From Caldisericaceae bacterium (GTDB taxonomy: Bacteria; Caldisericota; Caldisericia; Caldisericales; Caldisericaceae), in the NCBI GenBank assembly GCA_026987225.1, contig JALSNB010000200.1, positions 1-10,087 on the forward strand: 10,087 nt of DNA, read 5' to 3'. The position numbers and the translations under genes are program-made. The notes beneath the pieces were generated by a model, which worked only from the letters and a program-made list of their open reading frames with translations, did not search any database and had not been told where the DNA came from. The first letter of the stretch is position 1, and each line of letters opens with the position of its first letter. Positions 1 to 7,195 of this stretch are shown here, piece by piece.

Positions 1-157
1 CTTGTTTTGGATATTCTGTTTTTTGTATTTGCATCGTTCCAGCATCTGTTTGTCGTGCAAACATGCGTTATGCAGCTTCTTGTTTCGGTTCAGCTGCTTC
101 TAACTTCCTTTATTTCGTGGAAAAACAATAATAATTAAAGACGTTTAGGAGGTGGGT
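1..157. other. Leader region without an assignable gene
   Basis: All three + frames stay open from the left edge for roughly 100 to 135 bases, with stops near 99, 129 and 136. The reading is therefore ambiguous, and none of the three peptides is recognisable. The frame ending at TAA 136-138 gives a hydrophobic 45-residue peptide that could be the tail of an upstream gene, but a T-rich strand would produce the same by chance. A 6-bp inverted repeat, GCAGCT at 72-77 and AGCTGC at 92-97, has a 14-base loop and no T tract, so it is not a convincing terminator. I see no good -35/-10 pair. The promoter of the GH57 gene is either weak, activator-dependent, or further upstream. Confidence 0.4.
147..154 (+). 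promoter_or_regulatory. Ribosome binding site of the GH57 gene
   Basis: AGGAGGTG lies 3 bases before ATG 158, or 5 bases if measured from the AGGAGG core. The in-frame GTG at 152 sits inside this Shine-Dalgarno sequence, so it cannot be the start. This fixes the start at ATG 158. Confidence 0.85.
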
Positions 158-3100
158 ATGAAATATTTTGTAAAGGTGGTTGCAGGAATTTTAATCCTGC
201 TGTTTGCATTTTCCGTATTTTCTTTTTCGGGCTGCGCACCCGCACAAAAACCGCTTAACGTTATAATTCTCTGGCATAATCATCAACCGTTTTACAAAAA
301 TCCGCTGTCTAACGAATACATACTTCCGTGGGTAAGGCTGCACGGTGTAAAAGATTACTACAGAATGCCATATGTAGTGTCGAAATACCCCGATATAAAA
401 GTTTCTTTCGATCTGTCAGGTTCACTCATTGCACAGCTGAAAGATTACATTAACGGTGCGGAAGACGACAGGGAGAGAATTTCGTTAACGCCCGTCAAAA
501 AACTTACCGTTACGGACAAATGGGAAATGCTTCAAATTCCGGGGGGATTCTTTGATATAAATTGGGATCATATTCTAAAGAAGATACCTATGTATAAATC
601 GGTACTCGACGAAAGGCAAGACGCTTTCAAAAAGTTCGGCGGATTGCCGCAATCAGAAAAAGTGGAAAAAATAGTTTCTTATTTTCCGGATCAATACTAT
701 ACGAATCTTATCGCACTTTTCAATTTGTTCTGGATGGACAACGAGTACGTGCAAAATAACTCTGTGCTCAAGCCTTTGTACGATAAGGCATTTCATAACG
801 AAAATTACACTGAAGATGATATTCGCACCATTATGTCAGCGCAAAATAAAATTTTAAAAAAGATATTTCCGGAATACAAATCTCTTATTGAAAAGCACCA
901 AATAGAGGTTGTTACAACGCCTTATTCTCATCCGATTTCCGCATTGCTTACCGATTTCGGTTGGGATAACGACCTTAAAATGCAGATTGATAAGGCTAAC
1001 AATGTCTTTAAGAGCGTGTTCGGAACGGTTCCTAAGGGTGCTTGGTCTCCCGAATGTGCCATAAACGATGCTTCACTTAACATGTTCAAAAATGCGGGAT
1101 GGAAGTGGACGATTTCGGATGCCGATAATTTGAACCAGTTGGGTGTCGATGTAAGGAATGATCCCAAAGCGCCTTTTAAAGCGTACTATGTGGACGGAGT
1201 TACCGTATTTTTCAGGGATCGCTATCTTTCCGACGGAATAGGGTTCAGGTACTCCGGAAAAAGCGTAAATGATGCAGTGAATGATTTTGTAAATTCTCTT
1301 TTGAAAGTGGAGAAAGAGAATACAAGCGGAAATCTCGTTTACACAATCGCACTTGACGGAGAAAATGCGTGGGAGTACTACGAAAACGACGGAAACGACT
1401 TTTTAAATGCGTTATACGGCAAGCTTTCCGAACTTCAAAAGGAAGGCAAGATAAGAACTGTAACTCCTTCCGAATATATAGAGAAATTCGGCAGAGGCGT
1501 TACAGTAAAAACGCATAAAGTGAAAGTGCTTGATCTGCAAGGAAAGGATATTTCGAATATCACGCGTTATTCGGACCTGCCGGTAAAGGAAATAAACGGA
1601 GAGTTCGGGGAATCGAGCTGGGTAAATCAAACCCTTGATACGTGGATCGGAGAAAAGCAGGAAAATATGGCATGGATGATGCTCAAAGCCGCACGGAATA
1701 CGCTAATTTCGGCACACCTAAGCGGAGATACGCTTCTCAAGGCGGATGAAGATTTGATGAGAGCGGAAGGAAGCGATTGGTTCTGGTGGTACGGAAGCGA
1801 TCAGGATTCTGGAAACGACAAGAGCTTTGACAGGCTCTTTAAGATGTATCTGTTTGAAATTTATAAACTTTCCGGGAGAATGCCTCCTGCATACCTATTC
1901 GGAAACTATTTTCCGGACGGAACCCCCTACAGAAGTGTCGTAATAAATTTGGAAAAAGGTAAACCTTCTACTATTCCGGTTATTCAAAAAGGAGTAAGTA
2001 TAAAAATTTTATATGACGGCTCTTCTCTTAAAGCATCCGTTATTGCGCCTTCCAATTTTGTAAAAATGGCTGTTTTTGACGGAGAAAGCATAAATCAGCC
2101 CTTCTTTTTAAGCAGTAAGCCAGTCAGAAGTTTTCATATGAATCCGTTCCCGTTTGACGTATCTAATATAGGGCTACCGGTTGATAAAGCATTTTCATTG
2201 TTCAGTAACAACGGGAATTTGAACGGTGAATCAATAGTTGTGCCAATTGATGAAATCAAGAATAAGAAAAATATATTCGTCGCATTTGCCGGCGGTAAAA
2301 AAGGCGCACTTCTTCCCTACACAATACCTATTCGTTTAAAGCTTCCGCTTGAGGTAAAAGGAAATCTTATAGGAGAATTACTTGACGACGAGGGAGACGA
2401 TAACGGGCCGGGAACATACGTTTACCCGCTTGCGGACGTATTCAAACAGGCTGGCAGGGGATTGTTCGACTTGATTTCATTTAAGATGATTGATAGCGGT
2501 AATTCTTATATATTGCAGTATAAAATGGCAAATCTCGGCGGTAATCCGTGGAACGGCCCGAACGGCATATCATTCCAAATTCTTGAAACTTACATAGATT
2601 TTAAAGAAGGAGGTAAGACTTCCGCTATTACGAAAGGGCCTAACGTTAGATTTGACAAAAATCATCCGTGGGATATTGCAATTCGCATCGCAGGTTGGTC
2701 TTACGGCAATTATATTGAACTTTCGGACGGGACGAAAATCGAGGGAGAACTTTCCATTCAGGCGGATCAGGGTAAGAATCTCATTACCGTTGCCATTCCT
2801 AAAAAGTATATAAATATAACCGACAAATACAAACCGTATATAGCTGTCATTTCGGGCAGTCAAGACGGTTACGGCGAAGGTTACTGGAGAAAGGTAAATA
2901 TTACTGCATCGGAATGGAACCTCGGCGGAGCAGATCCTGCGGCGTTCAATGCGGGTGTTTCTTCGAATGTGTGCGACCTCTTTGTCCCGGAAAATACTTC
3001 GCAAAAGAAAATACTGACAAGCTATAATGTGGATAAAAAGGAACTTGCAACAATCCCCATGCTTCCGCTCGAAAAAATAAAGCCTTTACCCAAACTTACC

Positions 3101-3889
3101 GGCATTATTAGTGTAAAATCCTCAAAAGTGATAAAACCCGGTGATGTGTTGCACGTAAGTGTCATTTTGAAGAACATAGGAAGCGGTGAACAAAAAGACG
3201 ATCCGAACAATAACGAATTTTCCGTTGTCATTCCTTCGGATACGTATCTTCCCGACAAAAGCGTCAAATCGTCAAACGGAACCGTAAAAATAGAAAACGG
3301 AGAACTGCTCTGGAACGGAAGCATAGCGCAAAACGGAAGCGTTACAATATCGTTCGATCTCAAAATTAAAGACGGTGTGCCGAACGGTAAGAAAATTCTT
3401 CTTAACGGAACGATTTTCGAGGATTCAAACGGAGACGGAACTGATGACAAGCACATAAAGATTTCAAATGCAATTGTTACGAATTATCCGGTTAATTTAA
3501 TCATACCTCTTAACAGTGATACGTTTACGAGAAACGGTAGCAAATCAAAAATCGGAAATGCAAAAGCCGAATTTATTGACAAGTGGAATGATGTGGGAGC
3601 ACCGATTCGGAGCATTGTCGAAGCTCTCGGAGGAACTTATACGTTCGATAGAAGTAATAAGAAAATTACCGTGACGTTTATGGGCAGTAAATACGAACAC
3701 TGGATAGGGCAGAATAAATCTCTTTTGAACGGGAACGCAGTGCCTCTTTATCCTGGCGACCCGGATGTGAGGAGCTTTATTGAGAACGGAGAACCCATCC
3801 TTCCTTTAAAGGGCATTGCGTATGCGTTTAAGCTGAACTATTCGTTTGATAAGGTGAAAAAAGAGGTAAAAATCAGTTATGTGCCCTGA
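158..3889 (+). CDS. Surface GH57 amylopullulanase-type glucan hydrolase lipoprotein with glucodextranase C-type and stalk domains
   Basis: Predicted 1243-residue exported alpha-glucan hydrolase. Residues 1-26 are a lipoprotein signal (KxxxK-like start, hydrophobic core, lipobox FSGC with Cys26). GH57 marks follow in order: HQP (42-44), TTPYSHP with His258, GAWSPE with the expected nucleophile Glu299, FRDRYLSDGIGF with candidate acid/base Asp354 or Asp359, and DGENAWEYY (400-408). A conserved GH57-associated segment contains WIGEKQEN and GSDWFWWYG (about 495-550). Residues about 730-945 resemble the glucodextranase C-terminal module (GDDNGPGTYVYP at 746-757). About 978-1110 is a DUF11/CARDB-like beta domain ending in a Ca-loop-like DSNGDGTDD (1089-1097). 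About 1128-1243 is a copper-amine-oxidase-N type stalk domain, a structural module and not an oxidase. The likely role is cleavage of starch or pullulan-like polymer outside the cell, feeding the downstream importer. The exact linkage specificity cannot be read from sequence; alpha-1,4 and/or alpha-1,6 are possible. No frameshift is seen. Confidence 0.9.
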   Translation: MKYFVKVVAGILILLFAFSVFSFSGCAPAQKPLNVIILWHNHQPFYKNPLSNEYILPWVRLHGVKDYYRMPYVVSKYPDIKVSFDLSGSLIAQLKDYINGAEDDRERISLTPVKKLTVTDKWEMLQIPGGFFDINWDHILKKIPMYKSVLDERQDAFKKFGGLPQSEKVEKIVSYFPDQYYTNLIALFNLFWMDNEYVQNNSVLKPLYDKAFHNENYTEDDIRTIMSAQNKILKKIFPEYKSLIEKHQIEVVTTPYSHPISALLTDFGWDNDLKMQIDKANNVFKSVFGTVPKGAWSPECAINDASLNMFKNAGWKWTISDADNLNQLGVDVRNDPKAPFKAYYVDGVTVFFRDRYLSDGIGFRYSGKSVNDAVNDFVNSLLKVEKENTSGNLVYTIALDGENAWEYYENDGNDFLNALYGKLSELQKEGKIRTVTPSEYIEKFGRGVTVKTHKVKVLDLQGKDISNITRYSDLPVKEINGEFGESSWVNQTLDTWIGEKQENMAWMMLKAARNTLISAHLSGDTLLKADEDLMRAEGSDWFWWYGSDQDSGNDKSFDRLFKMYLFEIYKLSGRMPPAYLFGNYFPDGTPYRSVVINLEKGKPSTIPVIQKGVSIKILYDGSSLKASVIAPSNFVKMAVFDGESINQPFFLSSKPVRSFHMNPFPFDVSNIGLPVDKAFSLFSNNGNLNGESIVVPIDEIKNKKNIFVAFAGGKKGALLPYTIPIRLKLPLEVKGNLIGELLDDEGDDNGPGTYVYPLADVFKQAGRGLFDLISFKMIDSGNSYILQYKMANLGGNPWNGPNGISFQILETYIDFKEGGKTSAITKGPNVRFDKNHPWDIAIRIAGWSYGNYIELSDGTKIEGELSIQADQGKNLITVAIPKKYINITDKYKPYIAVISGSQDGYGEGYWRKVNITASEWNLGGADPAAFNAGVSSNVCDLFVPENTSQKKILTSYNVDKKELATIPMLPLEKIKPLPKLTGIISVKSSKVIKPGDVLHVSVILKNIGSGEQKDDPNNNEFSVVIPSDTYLPDKSVKSSNGTVKIENGELLWNGSIAQNGSVTISFDLKIKDGVPNGKKILLNGTIFEDSNGDGTDDKHIKISNAIVTNYPVNLIIPLNSDTFTRNGSKSKIGNAKAEFIDKWNDVGAPIRSIVEALGGTYTFDRSNKKITVTFMGSKYEHWIGQNKSLLNGNAVPLYPGDPDVRSFIENGEPILPLKGIAYAFKLNYSFDKVKKEVKISYVP

Positions 3890-3915
3890 ACGTAAAATTG
3901 CATTTTTCGGGATTT
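3884..3915 (+). terminator. Weak hairpin candidate just after the GH57 stop
   Basis: CCCTGAA near the stop codon can pair with TTTCGGG about 20 bases later, with a bulged T, and the inner AAAAT and ATTTT arms can also pair. The asymmetric bulges and the lack of a clean T run after the stem make it a poor intrinsic terminator. It may only stabilise or mark the 3' end of the GH57 message. Confidence 0.2.
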
Positions 3916-3984
3916 CTTTCGGTAAGCTGGCGTATATTAGATTTATGAATGAAAAACACGTATTATTGTTGGTATATTTGATTA

Positions 3985-4012
3985 TTGACAGAAAAATTTT
4001 TAGTTATACAAT
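3985..4012 (+). promoter_or_regulatory. Sigma70-type promoter of the sugar-transport operon
   Basis: A perfect -35 box TTGACA (3985-3990) is followed after 16 bases by TACAAT (4007-4012), which matches five of six bases of TATAAT. Transcription would start around 4018-4020, giving a leader of about 50 bases before ATG 4070. The spacer contains a perfect 10-base palindrome AAAAATTTTT (3992-4001), which could bend DNA or be part of an operator. The promoter makes the binding-protein gene the first gene of its own transcript, independent of the GH57 gene. Confidence 0.7.
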
Positions 4013-4056
4013 TAATAGTGGCAGATTAAACATTTGTTAATTTTGTAAAAAATGGG

Positions 4057-4065
4057 AAAGGAGGT
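4057..4065 (+). promoter_or_regulatory. Ribosome binding site of the binding-protein gene
   Basis: AAAGGAGGT is a near-ideal Shine-Dalgarno sequence with four bases before ATG 4070. An in-frame ATG at 4052 precedes the site and would add residues MGKEVV ahead of the signal peptide, so 4070 is the real start. The strength of the site agrees with high expression of a binding protein. Confidence 0.85.
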
Positions 4066-4069
4066 CGTT

Positions 4070-5323
4070 ATGAAAAAAAGATTGGTTTTGGTGGTGAGCG
4101 TGCTTCTTATTGCCGCAATGTTTTCCGTCGTTTTTGCAGGTTGCGGCACAAGCAAACAGGCACAAAAACCAAAAGAACAAGCCAAACCTATTACTATCAC
4201 GATTTGGCATTCGTGGAGTGGTTCCGAGCTTGACGTATTAAATGATGCTATTTCCAAGTACACGAAACAGCATCCGAATGTGACTGTCAATCAGTTGCAG
4301 GTTCCGTTTGATCAACTAAAGAATAAATTTCAGACTGCGGCAGCTGCGGGAGGTGGCCCTGACATTCTCGTAGGCCCGGCCGATTGGATTGGTGATTTTA
4401 CGAAGGCAAACCTTATAGCTCCCATAGATTCGTATGTGGACAGCAATTTCCTTTCGCACTATGTTAAAGGTGCTATAGACCAGGTTACCCTGAACGGTAA
4501 GATGATGGCGATGCCGGAGTCAACCGAATGCGTTGCACTTGTTTACAACAAAAAACTCGTTAAAACAGTTCCGAAAACTACGGACGATCTTATCAAACTT
4601 GCCGATTCGATGCACAAAGGAGATACGTACGGACTTGTTTACAACACCGGATTCTATTTTACTGCAGGATATTTCTTTGCAAACGGGATGAAACTCTTTG
4701 ATAAGGATTACAATCCCATAGTGAATCAGGGAGACGGTGGCGTAAAAACTCTTGAATTCCTGAAGAAGCTCGCTGATGATCCTAATATAATAGCAGCCAA
4801 TGATTACGGAAAAGCGGACTCCATGTTTAAAGAAGGAAAGGCTGCGATGATTATCAACGGTCCGTGGGCTGTGGGCGATTACGTTAAGGCTCTCGGTGAT
4901 GGAAACGTAGGTGTTGCACCAATGCCTGTTTCTTCTATTTCCGGAAAACCGTTTGCACCGTTTGTTAATACAAAGGATTTCATGATTAATGCAAATTCAG
5001 ACGATGCACACAAGAAAGCCGCTATGGATTTCGTAAAATTCCTTACGAGCAAAGAAATGGAGCAGGAATTCTTTGAGAAGGCAAAACACATTCCTTCGAA
5101 CACGGAAGTAGAAACAGGTTCGGATCCTATTATCAACGGATTTATTACTCAGATGAAAACCGGCGTTTCCATGCCTATCGTTCCGGAAATGGGTGCCGTA
5201 TGGGATCCGATGCAAAATGCAATCGATTCCGTTCTTGCAGGAAAAGCAACTCCTCAAAAAGCCATAAATGATGCCGAAAACGCCATACTAAAGAAAATAA
5301 AGAGCATGAAGGGTTCCGGATAA
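4070..5323 (+). CDS. MalE-type extracellular oligosaccharide-binding lipoprotein of an ABC importer
   Basis: Predicted 417-residue family-1 solute-binding protein, a usual length for MalE-like proteins. Residues 1-25 form a lipoprotein signal: MKKR, a hydrophobic core, and a lipobox ending FAGC with Cys25 as the lipidation site, followed by a Lys/Gln-rich linker. The mature protein starts with ITITIWHSWSG (about 42-51). It has GPDILVGP (96-103), which is typical of the first lobe. FKEGKAAMIINGPWAVGDY (about 253-271) is the family signature around the hinge and ligand site. It would capture sugars at the cell surface and deliver them to the two permeases that follow. Flanking GH57 and GH15 enzymes point to maltodextrins or related alpha-glucan oligosaccharides, but the ligand is inferred from context. 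A promoter lies upstream and a strong terminator directly follows the stop. Confidence 0.92.
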   Translation: MKKRLVLVVSVLLIAAMFSVVFAGCGTSKQAQKPKEQAKPITITIWHSWSGSELDVLNDAISKYTKQHPNVTVNQLQVPFDQLKNKFQTAAAAGGGPDILVGPADWIGDFTKANLIAPIDSYVDSNFLSHYVKGAIDQVTLNGKMMAMPESTECVALVYNKKLVKTVPKTTDDLIKLADSMHKGDTYGLVYNTGFYFTAGYFFANGMKLFDKDYNPIVNQGDGGVKTLEFLKKLADDPNIIAANDYGKADSMFKEGKAAMIINGPWAVGDYVKALGDGNVGVAPMPVSSISGKPFAPFVNTKDFMINANSDDAHKKAAMDFVKFLTSKEMEQEFFEKAKHIPSNTEVETGSDPIINGFITQMKTGVSMPIVPEMGAVWDPMQNAIDSVLAGKATPQKAINDAENAILKKIKSMKGSG

Positions 5324-5332
5324 ATGATTATT

Positions 5333-5361
5333 AAAGGGCGCATTTAACATGCGCCCTTTTT
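5333..5361 (+). terminator. Intrinsic terminator between the binding-protein and permease genes
   Basis: AAAGGGCGCAT (5333-5343) and ATGCGCCCTTT (5349-5359) form a perfect 11-bp stem around a TTAAC loop, followed by a T run (5357-5361). It begins 9 bases after the binding-protein stop and ends 14 bases before the next ATG. In sugar ABC operons such elements typically allow partial read-through and protect the upstream message from 3' decay. The binding protein is then made in excess of the membrane components. Confidence 0.88.
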
Positions 5362-5375
5362 AAGAGAGGTGCGGT

Positions 5376-6341
5376 ATGGTTGATTATTCTAATATAGACT
5401 TGTGGGAAAGAATCAGAAGAAATAAGCTTGCTTACAAATATATATTGCCCGCTGCCATTGTAATGGGCATCGTTACCGCTTATCCCATTCTTTACGAAGT
5501 ATGGATGGCATTCACGAATTTCACAATAATCAATTTGAAAAATCCACACCCTGCCTTTGTAGGACTTAAAAATTTTATAGAGATTTTTAAAAATAACGTT
5601 CCTCTCGAAAATTTTAATTTCTGGCGAACGTTGGGCTTCAACCTCATATGGACATTTGTAAACGTTTTCTTTCATGTGGTTATAGGCTTGAGCCTTGCCG
5701 TTGCATTGAATACGCCTCGCCTTGCGTTGAAAAAAGTGTACCGTTCTTTGCTTATTATTCCGTGGGCTGTTCCAGCTTATATCAGTGCCCTTATATGGCG
5801 AAACATGTTTGATACGCAGTTCGGTGCCGTAAATTTGCTTCTTGCAAAGCTTGGCATGCCTCATAATATTGCGTGGCTTACCAATCCGAACGCACCGATC
5901 AAATTTCTCTCCATATTGCCGTATGCTTTTTATGCGGATCTTATTACGAACGTATGGCTCGGTTTCCCGTTTATGATGGTTGTTGCACTGGGAGCGTTGC
6001 AAAGCGTCCCGAAGGAACTTTATGAAGCTGCACGAATAGACGGTGCAACCGAGAGGCAGCAGTTTTTCAGTATCACTTTGCCACTTATACGTTTTGCAAT
6101 GACTCCTGCTATTATGCTCGGTTTAATATGGACGTTCAATCAATTCAACGTAATATACCTTGTTAGCGGCGGAGGGCCATTGGGTGAAACGGAAATTCTT
6201 GTCACTCAGGCATATAAGCTTGTGAATCCTGCCGGGCTGTTCGGTGTTGCAAGTGCTTTCGGTTTGATAGTTTTCTTTATCTTGCTGTTTATTACGTTAG
6301 TTACAAACAGAATCTCCAAGGCAACGGAGTCTGCAATATGA
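5376..6341 (+). CDS. MalF-type sugar ABC transporter permease
   Basis: Predicted 321-residue inner-membrane permease with about six hydrophobic segments, near residues 22-46, 88-111, 124-142, 180-208, 240-262 and 292-310. The cytoplasmic loop carries the EAA motif ELYEAARIDGATERQQF and then LPL (215-237, Glu217, Gly223, Leu235-Pro236), the contact point for the ATPase. The size and absence of a long periplasmic insert fit the short MalF/UgpA/LacF type of Gram-positive-like bacteria rather than E. coli MalF. ATG 5376 follows a GAGGTG site (5366-5371) and lies just past the internal terminator. It should pair with the following MalG-type permease, with which it overlaps by ATGA. Substrate is inferred from the glucan-hydrolase context. 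Confidence 0.92.
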   Translation: MVDYSNIDLWERIRRNKLAYKYILPAAIVMGIVTAYPILYEVWMAFTNFTIINLKNPHPAFVGLKNFIEIFKNNVPLENFNFWRTLGFNLIWTFVNVFFHVVIGLSLAVALNTPRLALKKVYRSLLIIPWAVPAYISALIWRNMFDTQFGAVNLLLAKLGMPHNIAWLTNPNAPIKFLSILPYAFYADLITNVWLGFPFMMVVALGALQSVPKELYEAARIDGATERQQFFSITLPLIRFAMTPAIMLGLIWTFNQFNVIYLVSGGGPLGETEILVTQAYKLVNPAGLFGVASAFGLIVFFILLFITLVTNRISKATESAI

Positions 6342-7195
6342 ACAATAAAATTAAAATTCGCATAAAGCATGTTTTTCTTCACATATACATTATTTTCTGG
6401 ATTGCGGTTGCCGTTTTCCCTATTCTCTGGATTGTCTCCATGGCTTTGGATCCGAGAAATATTTCAAAGCCCACCACTCTCACGCTAATACCTCCGGGTG
6501 CTACTTTGGCAGCTTTTAAAAGGGTAATTATGCGGCCGTACGAGGGAGCGAACGTCTCGTTTGTACGCCTTTTGTGGAACAGTATTCTTGTTGCAGGCGG
6601 TACTGCACTTTTTTCTGTTGCAATCGGTTCGACAGCCGCTTATGCGTTTTCACGTTTTAAATTTCCGGGCAGACAGGCCGGAATGTTGAGTTTTCTTGTT
6701 ATTTTTATGCTGCCTGCAAGTGCAACTCTTGCCCCTTTGTTTGTTATTCTTACCGTGATTCATATCAGAAACTCCCTTCTCGGACTTGTTTTTGCCTATA
6801 CTTCTTCAACGTTACCGTTTGCAATATGGAACCTTAAAGGATATTTCGATACCGTACCGAAAGATCTTGAAGAGGCGGCACTTGTGGACGGATGTGACAG
6901 AAACTCCGCTTTTTTCAGAGTAATTCTTCCTCTTTCTACTCCCGCACTTGCCGTCACGGTGCTTTTTGCATTTATGAATGGCTGGACGGAATGGATGCTT
7001 GCCTGGACTTTCCTTACGAAGCCAAAGAGTTTTACTCTTGCGATGACACTTTATAATATGGTTGGGCAATGGAATACGCCGTGGTCTAATTTTGCTGCCT
7101 TTTCGATACTTGTATCTCTGCCGATCATTATAATATGGTTCTTGTTGCAAAAGTATATTGTTTCCGGCCTTACTCTCGGTGCGGTTAAAGGATAA
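6338..7195 (+). CDS. MalG-type sugar ABC transporter permease
   Basis: Predicted 285-residue permease, a normal length for MalG-like proteins. Six hydrophobic segments are visible, the first near residues 13-35 and the last near 255-273. The EAA loop reads EEAALVDGCDRNSAFF followed by ILPLS (178-200, Glu179, Gly185, Leu197-Pro198). The C-terminus YIVSGLTLGAVKG is the classic MalG ending that reaches the ATPase. Its ATG overlaps the MalF-type stop by four bases, and GGAG (6326-6329) lies 8 bases upstream, so the two are translationally coupled, consistent with a 1:1 heterodimer. No ABC ATPase gene follows; a shared MsmK/MalK-type ATPase from another locus is expected. Confidence 0.92.
   Translation: MNNKIKIRIKHVFLHIYIIFWIAVAVFPILWIVSMALDPRNISKPTTLTLIPPGATLAAFKRVIMRPYEGANVSFVRLLWNSILVAGGTALFSVAIGSTAAYAFSRFKFPGRQAGMLSFLVIFMLPASATLAPLFVILTVIHIRNSLLGLVFAYTSSTLPFAIWNLKGYFDTVPKDLEEAALVDGCDRNSAFFRVILPLSTPALAVTVLFAFMNGWTEWMLAWTFLTKPKSFTLAMTLYNMVGQWNTPWSNFAAFSILVSLPIIIIWFLLQKYIVSGLTLGAVKG

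Noticed and set aside
8..66. Short - strand reading frames at the left edge, including one starting MFARQTDAG and one giving MQIQKTEYPKQ, as a divergent gene start
   Set aside because: Neither ATG has a Shine-Dalgarno sequence, although the real genes here have strong ones, and the visible peptides are too short to recognise.
72..97. Inverted repeat GCAGCT/AGCTGC as a terminator or operator
   Set aside because: The arms are 6 bp, the loop is 14 bases and no T tract follows; chance is likely.
68..112. A - strand peptide KLEAAEPKQEAA before a stop, resembling an acidic Ala/Pro tail
   Set aside because: It is only 12 codons between two in-frame stops and has no start codon.
2570..3456. Two 144-codon open frames on the - strand opposite the GH57 gene
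   Set aside because: They lie entirely within a well-supported coding region with clear domains, and their peptides show no recognisable motifs.
5331..6002. A 223-codon - strand open frame opposite the MalF-type gene
   Set aside because: It is the antisense of a clear permease. The peptide is basic and low in recognisable features, as expected from the complement of a membrane protein gene.
7187..7192. AAAGGA as decisive proof of an ATT start for the GH15 gene
   Set aside because: The bases encode the conserved Lys-Gly end of the MalG-like protein, and spacing to ATT is shorter than for the other genes here. Kept only as a possibility.
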